Assembly (NCBI GenBank): GCA_946482625.1
Contig: CAMLSH010000261.1
Location: 1 to 5,884, forward strand
Length of the DNA: 5,884 bases
Direction: 5' to 3'
From: an uncultured Opitutaceae bacterium
Lineage (GTDB): Bacteria > Verrucomicrobiota > Verrucomicrobiae > Opitutales > Opitutaceae
In this document: positions 1 through 5,468 of the stretch, in pieces
Layout of the letters: each line of letters opens with the position of its first letter
Numbering within the stretch: position 1 is the first letter of the stretch
Translations under genes and position numbers: made by a program
Notes under the pieces: model-generated
The model's database searches: none
The model's input: only the letters and a program-made list of their open reading frames with translations
Told to the model about the DNA's origin: nothing

Positions 1-126
1 GAGCTGGCGGATTTCGTTTCGAGTGTGAAGGAGGCGAAGCAGCCGAAGGTCGGCGGGGCGCTTGGGAAGAGCGCGCTCGAGGTGGCGATCACGATCACGG
101 AGCAGATTAAGAATGCGAAGCGGTGA
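1..126 (+). CDS. Gfo/Idh/MocA-type oxidoreductase, C-terminal fragment
   Basis: Reading from base 1 gives 41 residues, beginning ELADFVSSVKEAKQP and ending at TGA (124-126). The pattern 'EL.dFV.sVk..k.P.V.G..GksALEVAi.I.e.Ik' is the typical last helix region of Gfo/Idh/MocA NAD(P)-dependent sugar oxidoreductases, where the GKSALEVAITI segment packs near the C-terminus. The Rossmann domain and catalytic residues lie outside the window, so substrate and activity cannot be read. The gene lies on the same strand as lpxB, 243 bases upstream of it. In some bacteria a member of this family (GnnA) lies between lpxA and lpxB and oxidises UDP-GlcNAc at C3 for amide-linked lipid A, which makes a lipid A role plausible here. 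Family call fairly good for so short a piece; the GnnA role is inference only. Confidence 0.72.
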   Translation, partial: ELADFVSSVKEAKQPKVGGALGKSALEVAITITEQIKNAKR

Positions 127-134
127 ACGGATTT

Positions 135-286
135 CGGCGAGTTACACAGAGGACACTGAGGTGGTACAGAGAGCACAGAGGCGTTTTTCGATGATCGGCG
201 CGCAGGTGCGGCATGAGTGTAATCGTGAAATGGCGGACGATCTGGGGAGTAGTTTTGGTGTCTCTCCGGCCTCTGTGACAACGCCG
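135..286. repeat. CACAGAGG repeat cluster inside an imperfect inverted repeat
   Basis: Near-copies of one octamer occur at short spacing: CACAGAGG (145-152), CACTGAGG (154-161), TACAGAGA (165-172) and CACAGAGG (174-181). The reverse complement CCTCTGTG lies at 270-277. The wider arms CGGCG-N5-CACAGAGG (135-152) and CCTCTGTG-N4-CGCCG (270-286) match in 13 positions in inverted orientation. A second inverted pair is GTTACAC (141-147) and GTGTAAC (295-301). AACGGATT appears on both sides (126-133 and 299-306), as a target duplication would, although the gap to each arm is unequal. CACAGAGG-type clusters are a familiar intergenic repeat in Verrucomicrobiota, Planctomycetota and similar genomes. 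No coding sequence is credible here; the translations are low-complexity shadows. Confidence 0.5.
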
Positions 287-335
287 TGGGCTTCGTGTAA
301 CGGATTGAGCCTTGCACGCAGTTCGATGCGCATCC

Positions 336-369
336 GCCTCAGGCGAGCTGAGGCCCTACAATAATCTGA
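336..369 (+). promoter_or_regulatory. Hairpin and -10-like hexamer directly upstream of lpxB
   Basis: GCCTCA (336-341) and TGAGGC (349-354) form a perfect 6-bp stem with a 7-base loop. Just after it lies TACAAT (357-362), a 5/6 match to the -10 consensus, overlapped by AATAAT (360-365). No good -35 box sits at 16-18 bases spacing. The -10 ends only 7 bases before the lpxB ATG, so a transcript from it would start at or next to the start codon and be leaderless. No Shine-Dalgarno motif lies at normal spacing; the nearest GAGG (350-353) is 16 bases from the ATG and inside the stem. The hairpin could be an operator or a remnant of read-through control. Functional assignment is weak. Confidence 0.3.
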
Positions 370-1515
370 ATGAGCCAAGCACTTCCCTTTCGTTTTTCGC
401 CGCCGGAGCAGGGGCGTGTCGATTTGTTGATTGTCGCGGGCGAACACTCCGGGGATCAGCACGCGGCGAAGGTCGTGCGCGATCTGCGGGTGCAGCGACC
501 GGAGCTCGCGATCGCGGCGTTGGGCGGGCCGGAGCTCGCGGCGGCAGGGGCGCAATTATTGCACGACATGACAGCGTCGTCGGTCGTGGGATTTGTCGAG
601 GTGTTGAAGAATTATTCGTTCTTCAAGGCGCTGTTCGATGAGACGCTGCGGTGGATCGAGGAGTACAAACCGCGGGCGGTGATGTTTGTGGATTACCCGG
701 GGATGAATCTGCGGATCGCGAAAGCGCTGCATGAGCGCGGGCTTTCGGTGAAGGGAGGCGGGGCGATCAAACTGTTGTTCTATATCTCGCCGCAGATCTG
801 GGCGTGGAAGGCCGGGCGGCGGTTCACGATGGCGGAGCATCTCGATGCGTTGGCGGTGATTTTTCCGTTCGAGGTGGAGTGTTATGCGGACACGACGTTG
901 AAGCCGGAGTTTGTGGGACATCCGTTTCTCGCGGACGATCACGTGGCGCCGGTGATGTACGATCCGGCGGCGCCGGTGTTGCTGCTGCCGGGGAGTCGCA
1001 AGCAGGCGGTGGGGCGGATTTTTCCGGTGATGTTGCGCGGGTTTGCGAAGTACGCGGAGCGCGAGGCGGTGGTCATTTATCCGAGCAGTGAGATTGAAGC
1101 GGTGCTGCGTGCGGCGAATCCGCCGAAGAACGTGCGGCTGTTGAAACCGGCGGAAGGCGAGGTCGTGGCGGCGTCGGCGGTGCTGACGAGTTCGGGCACG
1201 ATGTCGATGCACTGCGCGTTGGCGGGAATTCCCGGCGCGGTGGTTTATCGGGCGAACCCGCTGACGTATGTGATGGGGCGCTGGCTCGTGAAAGTGCCGT
1301 ACCTCGGCATCGCTAATCTGCTGCTGAAGGAACCGATGTACCCGGAATATATCCAGGGAGCGGCTACGCCGGAGGCGCTGGCGAAGGAGTTGAAGGAATG
1401 CGTCGATGAGCCGGTGCGGCGCGAGCGCACGGCGGCGTTGGCGGGGCATCTGCGAAAGTTGCTCACGAAGCCGGCGAGCGGGACGGCGGCGGATTGGGTG
1501 CTGCGGAAGCTGTGA
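370..1515 (+). CDS. lpxB: Lipid A disaccharide synthase LpxB
   Basis: Glycosyltransferase family 19 enzyme that joins UDP-2,3-diacylglucosamine and lipid X into the tetraacyl disaccharide of lipid A at the inner face of the cytoplasmic membrane. The 381 residues match the family's usual length (382 in E. coli). Motifs in order: AGEHSGD (residues 23-29, family AGExSGD), GFVEVLK (74-80), FVDYPGMN (106-113, with D108 aligning with the catalytic Asp98 of E. coli), YISPQIWAWKAGR (138-150), FPFE (165-168), FVGHP (181-185), LPGSR (206-210), TSSGTMSMHCAL (273-284), YRANPLTY (293-300) and LVKVPYLGIANLL (306-318). The start is fixed by an in-frame TGA (367-369) abutting the ATG. There is no Shine-Dalgarno sequence. 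The glutamate usual after GSRxx is alanine (A213), and the C-terminal motif reads YPEYIQGAATPE rather than the enterobacterial form, probably lineage variation. Converges with the receptor gene downstream. Confidence 0.96.
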   Translation: MSQALPFRFSPPEQGRVDLLIVAGEHSGDQHAAKVVRDLRVQRPELAIAALGGPELAAAGAQLLHDMTASSVVGFVEVLKNYSFFKALFDETLRWIEEYKPRAVMFVDYPGMNLRIAKALHERGLSVKGGGAIKLLFYISPQIWAWKAGRRFTMAEHLDALAVIFPFEVECYADTTLKPEFVGHPFLADDHVAPVMYDPAAPVLLLPGSRKQAVGRIFPVMLRGFAKYAEREAVVIYPSSEIEAVLRAANPPKNVRLLKPAEGEVVAASAVLTSSGTMSMHCALAGIPGAVVYRANPLTYVMGRWLVKVPYLGIANLLLKEPMYPEYIQGAATPEALAKELKECVDEPVRRERTAALAGHLRKLLTKPASGTAADWVLRKL

Positions 1516-1567
1516 CCGGCGGTGTTTTGCGCGGAACAGCGGGCCGGGATGGCTGTGCGGGAGGCGC

Positions 1568-1599
1568 AAAAAAACCTCCCGTGGCAACACGGGAGGTTT
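1568..1599 (-). terminator. Rho-independent terminator of the TonB-dependent receptor gene
   Basis: A perfect 12-bp stem pairs AAACCTCCCGTG (1572-1583) with CACGGGAGGTTT (1588-1599) around a 4-base loop (GCAA on plus, TTGC on minus). The plus-strand A7 run at 1568-1574 becomes a T7 tract right after the stem on the minus strand, 12 bases beyond the receptor's TAA (1611-1613), so the canonical direction is minus. On the plus strand the stem lies 57 bases after the lpxB stop and is followed only by TTTC, with its Ts inside the stem, so it may stop lpxB transcripts less efficiently. It is the only strong terminator in the convergent gap. Confidence 0.93.
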
Positions 1600-1610
1600 C
1601 GAGGCTGTTG

Positions 1611-4600
1611 TTAGAAGGTGCCTTTGACACCCACCGCCCACTGAACGCCGAAGCGTTCGGCGCGAGCCATGGTGGCGTAGTCCACGGTGTAACTATTGTA
1701 GCGGGTGGCGATGTGCGCTTTGTCGAAAATGTTTCGGCCGTTCAGGAAGACCGAGAAGCGAGGCGAGAAACTGTAGTCGAGATTAAGATCCCAGAATCCC
1801 TGTGACGCCATGCCGTCGAATTTCCGCGTATTGGGATCGTTGGGATCGAAAGCGGGGAGATCGCCGGAGGTGGTGGTACCACGACGCATGGCGCCGCGGT
1901 AGTTCCATTTGATCTGAGCGCTGAAGCCCTTGTGTCGGAAGGTGAGGCCGAGGTTGCCATTGCGATCCACCCACTTGGGGAAATCGTACACATTGGTCCC
2001 GGAGAGATGCAGCTTGGTCACATTGGCGTAGACGGTGAATTTCCGTCCGATCGCTTCCTGGCCGAATAGCCGGGTGACGATGTCGAGGCGCTGGTTCAAG
2101 TTTAGTTCGAAACCGTCGATCACGGCGTCGCCGGCGTTGATCGTTGTCCTCAGCTCCCAGCCTGCATAGCTGGCATCGATGCCAAAGGGCGCAAGATCGG
2201 CCGGCGTGGCGAGGCGTCGGGCGCTGCTGAAGAAGCCGTCCACCTCCTTGCGGAAAACGCCGCCGGAGATCACCCCGCCGTTGTTCGTGTAGTATTCGAG
2301 ACTGAGATCATAGTTGTTTCCCTGCCATGGCTTGAGTCCGGTATTGCGAATCGAGATGTAGCCGGGGAGCACGCCGAAGTCGTCATCGGTGGGATCGAAC
2401 TCGTTGATTTCAGTACTCGGGAGAATGTTCGGAAGATCGGGACGGCCGAAGGTTTTGGCGTAGGCTGCGCGGAAGATCAGGTCGGGCGTGACGTTGAAGG
2501 TGAGATGGAAGCTCGGGTAGAAGCCATCGTACTCGGTGCTGGCCGACGCGCCGCGGACGACCCGAGTGCCGGTGTCGGCGTCGTAGAGCTGGCCGAGGGC
2601 GGAGTCTTCGGTTTTTTCGTAGCGGACGCCGGTGAGGATGCGGAGGCGTTCGTTCATGAGCTTGGTGTCGAAGGAAACGTAAGCCGCGGAGATATCCTCC
2701 TCGAGGAAGTACGAGTTTTGGGCCAAGCGCGTGGCATTCCCGACTGTATCCGGTATGAACTGCTCGGGATTGGACTCGTAGCGGTCGTAGAGCTTGAAGG
2801 GGGAGAGCCATTGGATCGGACGATAACCCCAGCTCGGGTCCACGCCGTACTCGGTGTCGAGGAAATCGACTGCGCGTTCGTCACCGCTGCCAGCAAGACC
2901 GTCGGGGCCGACGTAGCGCCAGCGATTTTCCGGGCGGGCAATGTCGCGTTTTTCGCGGCTGAAAGAGACGCCGGACTTGATCGCAAAGGGGATGGCGAGA
3001 TCCAGCTCGTAGCGGGCGTTGAACCGACCGCCGGTGAAAATGTCGGACGAGTCGTACTGGCGACTGCGCACGGCATCGAGGTTGTTTCGGAAGTTATAAT
3101 TCGAGAGGTTGTGCGAATCGAGGGCGCTGCCGTTCGCCGCGAGGACCGTGATGTTACCGGGGCCATCGCTGTCGATGTTGTCCATCAAGACGCGCGATTC
3201 GTTCTGCATCTCGATCGTGATGGTGTCGAAATGCCCGCGGCCGATGTCGCGGTACCAGTTTTTCGACTTGGAGTAATTGGCGCCGGCATCGAATTGCCAG
3301 CGCGCTCCGTCGTAACGCCATGAGGCGTTGAGCGCGTTGGTGGCGCCGAGCTTGTCGCGGAACGAGTACCCTTGGGTCACGGCGCCGCGACCCGAGGCGC
3401 TGTAGGAGTGATTCCGGCTGTACTCGAAGGGCGCCGTCCCGCCGGTTGGGGAGGCGTTCGTGCCGACGGTCCAGTTGATGTTACGATTGCCGAAAAAGGA
3501 CTTATAGTAGTTGTATTGGTATCCGAATGACACGACGTGGCGGTCCATCGGTTTCCAATCCACTTTAAAGCCGATGGAGTCGCGGAACGTGTTTTTGGGG
3601 CCGTCCTGAAGCTGGTAGTTGCGAAGGTAGGCGCTGTCGTTGCCGACGTTCGTACCGGTGAGAGGGTTGGTGCGCCAGGTGGGCGCCGAGCGGTGTTGCT
3701 CGTTGAACTGGTTCGATGAAAGGCCGTTGACGACGATACCGAGCGTTTTGCTGATCGGGTTGATGTAGCTGAACTCGAATCCGGGGAGCGCCTTGTAGGT
3801 GCGGTCCTCGCCGGGCCCCGGAGTTTTCTCGAAGATGTTCAGGTTCTCGTCGCTGACGCTCAGATAGGCCTTGTAGGTGAAGGAAGGGCGATCCTTCTCA
3901 AAGGCGCTCCGGCTCACCATGTTGACCGAGCCGCCGAGGGTTGCCGCCGAGATGTCGGGCGTGGGGACTTTAGCCACCTCGATGCGAGAGACGTTGTTGA
4001 TCGACACTTGTTCGAGCTCGAAAGAGCGGCTGGAACTCGAAGAGGCAGAGCTGGCCATTTGAGCTCCATCGACACTGACCGCAGTGAAGTTGTCGGAGAA
4101 ACCACGGACGGAAATCGTACGAACGTCGGCGGCAACATAGTCGACGGAGATACCCGGCAGGAACTTCACAAACTCCCCGATGTTTCCCTCGGTCACATCG
4201 CCGAAGGCGTCGGCTGAAACGACGTTTTTGATGTTGGACGCGAAGCGTTGTTCGTTCGTGGCAATCGAATTGGCATCCGTATCGCGCGTGGCGGAAACGG
4301 TAAATTCGCTGAGTTGGATGACGTCGTCGCTGTCCAGCGATGTGCCCGTTTCGATGCCTGCCGCCGCGAGGCGGAGATTGCGCTCCACGCGGCCGCCTGA
4401 GGTGACCGTGACCGTCACCGTGCGGGGCTCCAATCCCGTGTAGAAGGCGGTCAATCTGACATCGCCTGGTTTCACGCCCTCGAGTCTGTATTCGCCAAAT
4501 TGATTCGTGAAAGCGGTCTTGTTGGTGCCTTCGACGACGATGCGTGCGTTGTTGAGGTAATCGCCATTGTTGGCATTTTGAACGCGGCCAGTGATGGCGC

Positions 4601-4745
4601 CCAAGGCGGCTTGCTGCGCGTGGGCAGGTGTGGGACTGACAAGCGCGATGGCTGTCACCAAGAGTAGCGCCAGAAGCAGGTGGATAGCGCTGAGACGGCT
4701 CTGCGGCGAGCGCCTGTGATTCGTTTCGAGACGGTGTGTAGTCAT
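1611..4745 (-). CDS. TonB-dependent outer-membrane receptor
   Basis: Outer-membrane beta-barrel importer energised by TonB-ExbBD, 1044 residues from the chosen start. Order: n-region with several Arg, hydrophobic core at about 21-36 (IHLLLALLLVTAIALV), signal peptidase site AHA|QQ (43/44); a CarboxypepD_reg-like beta domain at about 48-127 (ITGRV, TNQFGEYRLEGVKPG); a TonB-box-like stretch VIQLSEFTVSA (142-152); a plug at about 165-280 (LPGISVDY, ISVRGF, VSVDGAQ, IEVAKVPTPD, LGGSVNMVSR); then a long barrel ending in a terminal Phe (VGVKGTF) as expected for BAM-dependent insertion. The plug and the late FRAAYAKTFGRPDLP motif resemble the Caulobacter/Xanthomonas-type receptors. The first in-frame ATG (4823) would add 26 residues without signal features, so 4745 is preferred; neither start has a Shine-Dalgarno sequence. 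A serine-rich loop (231-239) interrupts the plug. Ligand unknown: no SusD, hydrolase or permease is in view. Confidence 0.94.
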   Translation of the reverse strand: MTTHRLETNHRRSPQSRLSAIHLLLALLLVTAIALVSPTPAHAQQAALGAITGRVQNANNGDYLNNARIVVEGTNKTAFTNQFGEYRLEGVKPGDVRLTAFYTGLEPRTVTVTVTSGGRVERNLRLAAAGIETGTSLDSDDVIQLSEFTVSATRDTDANSIATNEQRFASNIKNVVSADAFGDVTEGNIGEFVKFLPGISVDYVAADVRTISVRGFSDNFTAVSVDGAQMASSASSSSSRSFELEQVSINNVSRIEVAKVPTPDISAATLGGSVNMVSRSAFEKDRPSFTYKAYLSVSDENLNIFEKTPGPGEDRTYKALPGFEFSYINPISKTLGIVVNGLSSNQFNEQHRSAPTWRTNPLTGTNVGNDSAYLRNYQLQDGPKNTFRDSIGFKVDWKPMDRHVVSFGYQYNYYKSFFGNRNINWTVGTNASPTGGTAPFEYSRNHSYSASGRGAVTQGYSFRDKLGATNALNASWRYDGARWQFDAGANYSKSKNWYRDIGRGHFDTITIEMQNESRVLMDNIDSDGPGNITVLAANGSALDSHNLSNYNFRNNLDAVRSRQYDSSDIFTGGRFNARYELDLAIPFAIKSGVSFSREKRDIARPENRWRYVGPDGLAGSGDERAVDFLDTEYGVDPSWGYRPIQWLSPFKLYDRYESNPEQFIPDTVGNATRLAQNSYFLEEDISAAYVSFDTKLMNERLRILTGVRYEKTEDSALGQLYDADTGTRVVRGASASTEYDGFYPSFHLTFNVTPDLIFRAAYAKTFGRPDLPNILPSTEINEFDPTDDDFGVLPGYISIRNTGLKPWQGNNYDLSLEYYTNNGGVISGGVFRKEVDGFFSSARRLATPADLAPFGIDASYAGWELRTTINAGDAVIDGFELNLNQRLDIVTRLFGQEAIGRKFTVYANVTKLHLSGTNVYDFPKWVDRNGNLGLTFRHKGFSAQIKWNYRGAMRRGTTTSGDLPAFDPNDPNTRKFDGMASQGFWDLNLDYSFSPRFSVFLNGRNIFDKAHIATRYNSYTVDYATMARAERFGVQWAVGVKGTF

Positions 4746-4773
4746 GGTTTCGATGGGGTTCGGGGTGGGCGGA

Positions 4774-4816
4774 CGCAATGCGGTCGCACGATCTGAAAAG
4801 AAGGCGTCGCAATGCG
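4774..4816. promoter_or_regulatory. Paired CGCAATGCG palindromes upstream of the receptor
   Basis: The 9-mer CGCA-A-TGCG, a perfect dyad about one central base, occurs twice: 4774-4782 and 4808-4816. The centres are 34 bases apart, roughly three helical turns. Both lie within 75 bases of the receptor start codon on its upstream side. Paired short dyads at near-integral helical spacing are typical of operators for dimeric regulators. No regulator gene is in the window and chance cannot be excluded in GC-rich DNA. Confidence 0.3.
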
Positions 4817-4864
4817 TGGCCATGCGGGTTGCCGCAGGCCTGTCTGGTGGGCAGATCTCGCCGT

Positions 4865-5050
4865 GGACGGAAAGACCTGCTGGCTGGCGAAGTCCTTCCT
4901 TGAACGAAAGAACCTGCCCGGGGTTAATGCAGCCGGGTGGAGTCGGCAGGGCTGGCCGATTTACGGCAGCTCGCCGTCACGGCACAAAGCCGGCCATCAA
5001 GGGAGTGCCTGCCACGGGCGCAGGCATCCAAGTCGAAGAGGAAGGAGGAG
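4865..5050 (+). ncRNA. Candidate structured RNA (HEARO/omega-RNA-like layout)
   Basis: Plus-strand pairings: GGAC (4865-4868) with GTCC (4892-4895); CCTGCC (4913-4918) with GGCAGG (4945-4950), or alternatively CCCGG (4917-4921) with CCGGG (4933-4937); GGCTGGC (4950-4956) with GCCGGCC (4989-4995), enclosing ACGGC/GCCGT (4963-4967 and 4973-4977); and TGCCTGC (5006-5012) with GCAGGCA (5020-5026). Unpaired parts are A-rich on this strand (GGAAAGA, CGAAAGAA, GTTAATG, CACAAA, ATCAA, CCAAGTCGAAGAGG), as in folded RNAs, which favours plus over minus. The block ends in AAGGAGGAG (5042-5050). A nested hairpin, closing GCC stem, 3' hairpin and terminal GGAGGA recall the 3' half of IscB omega RNAs (HEARO family), where the purine run serves the nuclease gene; no such gene follows. 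It could also be a 5' leader element of the receptor read on the minus strand. Structure moderately supported; family is a guess. Confidence 0.38.
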
Positions 5051-5194
5051 CGTTTCAATCAATTGTAGTCGGAAGCTAACTACCGGTCGATCAGTCTACT
5101 TTCATGGGGGGGACCGGCGGCCTAGGTTTCGTCGGTGTCTCTGAGTTTTTAGTGCGTTCTTGCAGAAAAACCAGAAATTTGGCCCCGGCATCGT

Positions 5195-5212
5195 GTCACG
5201 AATTCACGTGAC
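5195..5212. promoter_or_regulatory. GTCACG/CGTGAC dyad
   Basis: GTCACG (5195-5200) and CGTGAC (5207-5212) form perfect 6-base arms around AATTCA. The dyad flanks an AT-richer stretch (about 5145-5182) that could hold a promoter for the receptor. Its size suits an operator for a dimeric helix-turn-helix protein. There is no T tract, so it is not a terminator. Function unproven. Confidence 0.3.
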
Positions 5213-5254
5213 GTTGGCTGCGTAGCGTTGAAGGAAATACGAGATTGCTCCGAT

Positions 5255-5289
5255 GGCGTCCCCGTTCGCTTTGCAAGCGATGGGACGCC
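5255..5289. repeat. Strong intergenic hairpin
   Basis: GGCGTCCC (5255-5262) pairs with GGGACGCC (5282-5289). Within it TCGCTT (5266-5271) pairs with AAGCGA (5275-5280) around a TGC loop, leaving an asymmetric internal loop (CGT against T). That is 14 paired bases in a 35-base unit. Neither side has a T tract, so it is not a classical terminator. The form resembles REP-type palindromic units. Its arm hexamer recurs in the adjacent hairpin at 5301-5330. Confidence 0.6.
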
Positions 5290-5300
5290 TTGGGTCGGGC

Positions 5301-5330
5301 GACGCCAGGGTGCGATTGCTATGGGGCGTC
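5301..5330. repeat. Second hairpin sharing the GGCGTC/GACGCC arms
   Basis: GACGCC (5301-5306) pairs with GGCGTC (5325-5330) across an 18-base loop. It lies 11 bases after the stronger hairpin and carries the same hexamer in opposite arm order. Together the two give a head-to-head arrangement as seen in paired REP-like units. The single 6-bp stem is weak alone; the shared arm is what makes it notable. Confidence 0.35.
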
Positions 5331-5468
5331 AACGTTGCTGCCGGGGGATGTGCCGAAGCAGGGCGAGCACTCAACGCTGAGCGCTTAAGTGGCGGAGCGG
5401 ACATTTCGGAACGTGGAAGCGGGAATGGGAAGTGACCGCGAAAAACGATGTTGGGAGCGTAGTGGCGC

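Larger units (their letters stand above)
4746..5468. other. Gene-free region between the receptor and the DUF72 gene
   Basis: About 720 bases with no credible coding sequence. The open frames present (for example 4812-5144 plus, 5204-5554 minus) are Arg/Pro/Ser-rich shadows without family features. From the receptor outward it holds two CGCAATGCG palindromes (4774-4816), a structured block (4865-5050), a minus-strand TACAAT (5067-5062), an AT-richer stretch (about 5145-5182), a dyad (5195-5212) and two hairpins (5255-5330). Nothing further is recognised in 5331-5468 beyond short palindromes such as CAACGTTG (5330-5337) and GAGCG/CGCTC (5455-5470). The receptor promoter must lie somewhere here. 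Confidence 0.7.

Noticed and set aside
499..540. 12-base direct repeat CCGGAGCTCGCG within lpxB
   Set aside because: It encodes two PELA segments in conserved protein sequence, so codon bias explains it.
1516..1547. Possible lpxB terminator hairpin CCGGC/GCCGG right after the stop codon
   Set aside because: The stem is broken by mismatches and has no T tract; the perfect stem at 1572-1599 is far stronger.
556..1641. Long minus-strand frame of 361 codons opposite lpxB
   Set aside because: Arg/His/Gln-rich antisense shadow caused by GC-rich codon use in lpxB; it also crosses the terminator.
2505..3323. Plus-strand frame of 272 codons opposite the receptor
   Set aside because: Val/Ala/Glu-rich antisense shadow of a well-supported receptor gene; no recognisable domain.
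4903..4945. TPP riboswitch-like string (GAACCTG followed by GGGTTAATGCAGCCGGGTGGAG)
   Set aside because: It resembles the 3' part of the THI-box, but no CTGAGA partner lies upstream and no thiamine gene follows.
4865..5050. Cobalamin or glycine riboswitch controlling the receptor
   Set aside because: I looked on both strands for a B12 box, the GCCACTG signature and the tandem glycine core and found none.
4812..5144. Plus-strand open frame of 110 codons over the structured block
   Set aside because: Composition is Arg/Gly/Trp-rich with no family motif, and the underlying DNA is explained by hairpin arms. No start signal precedes it.
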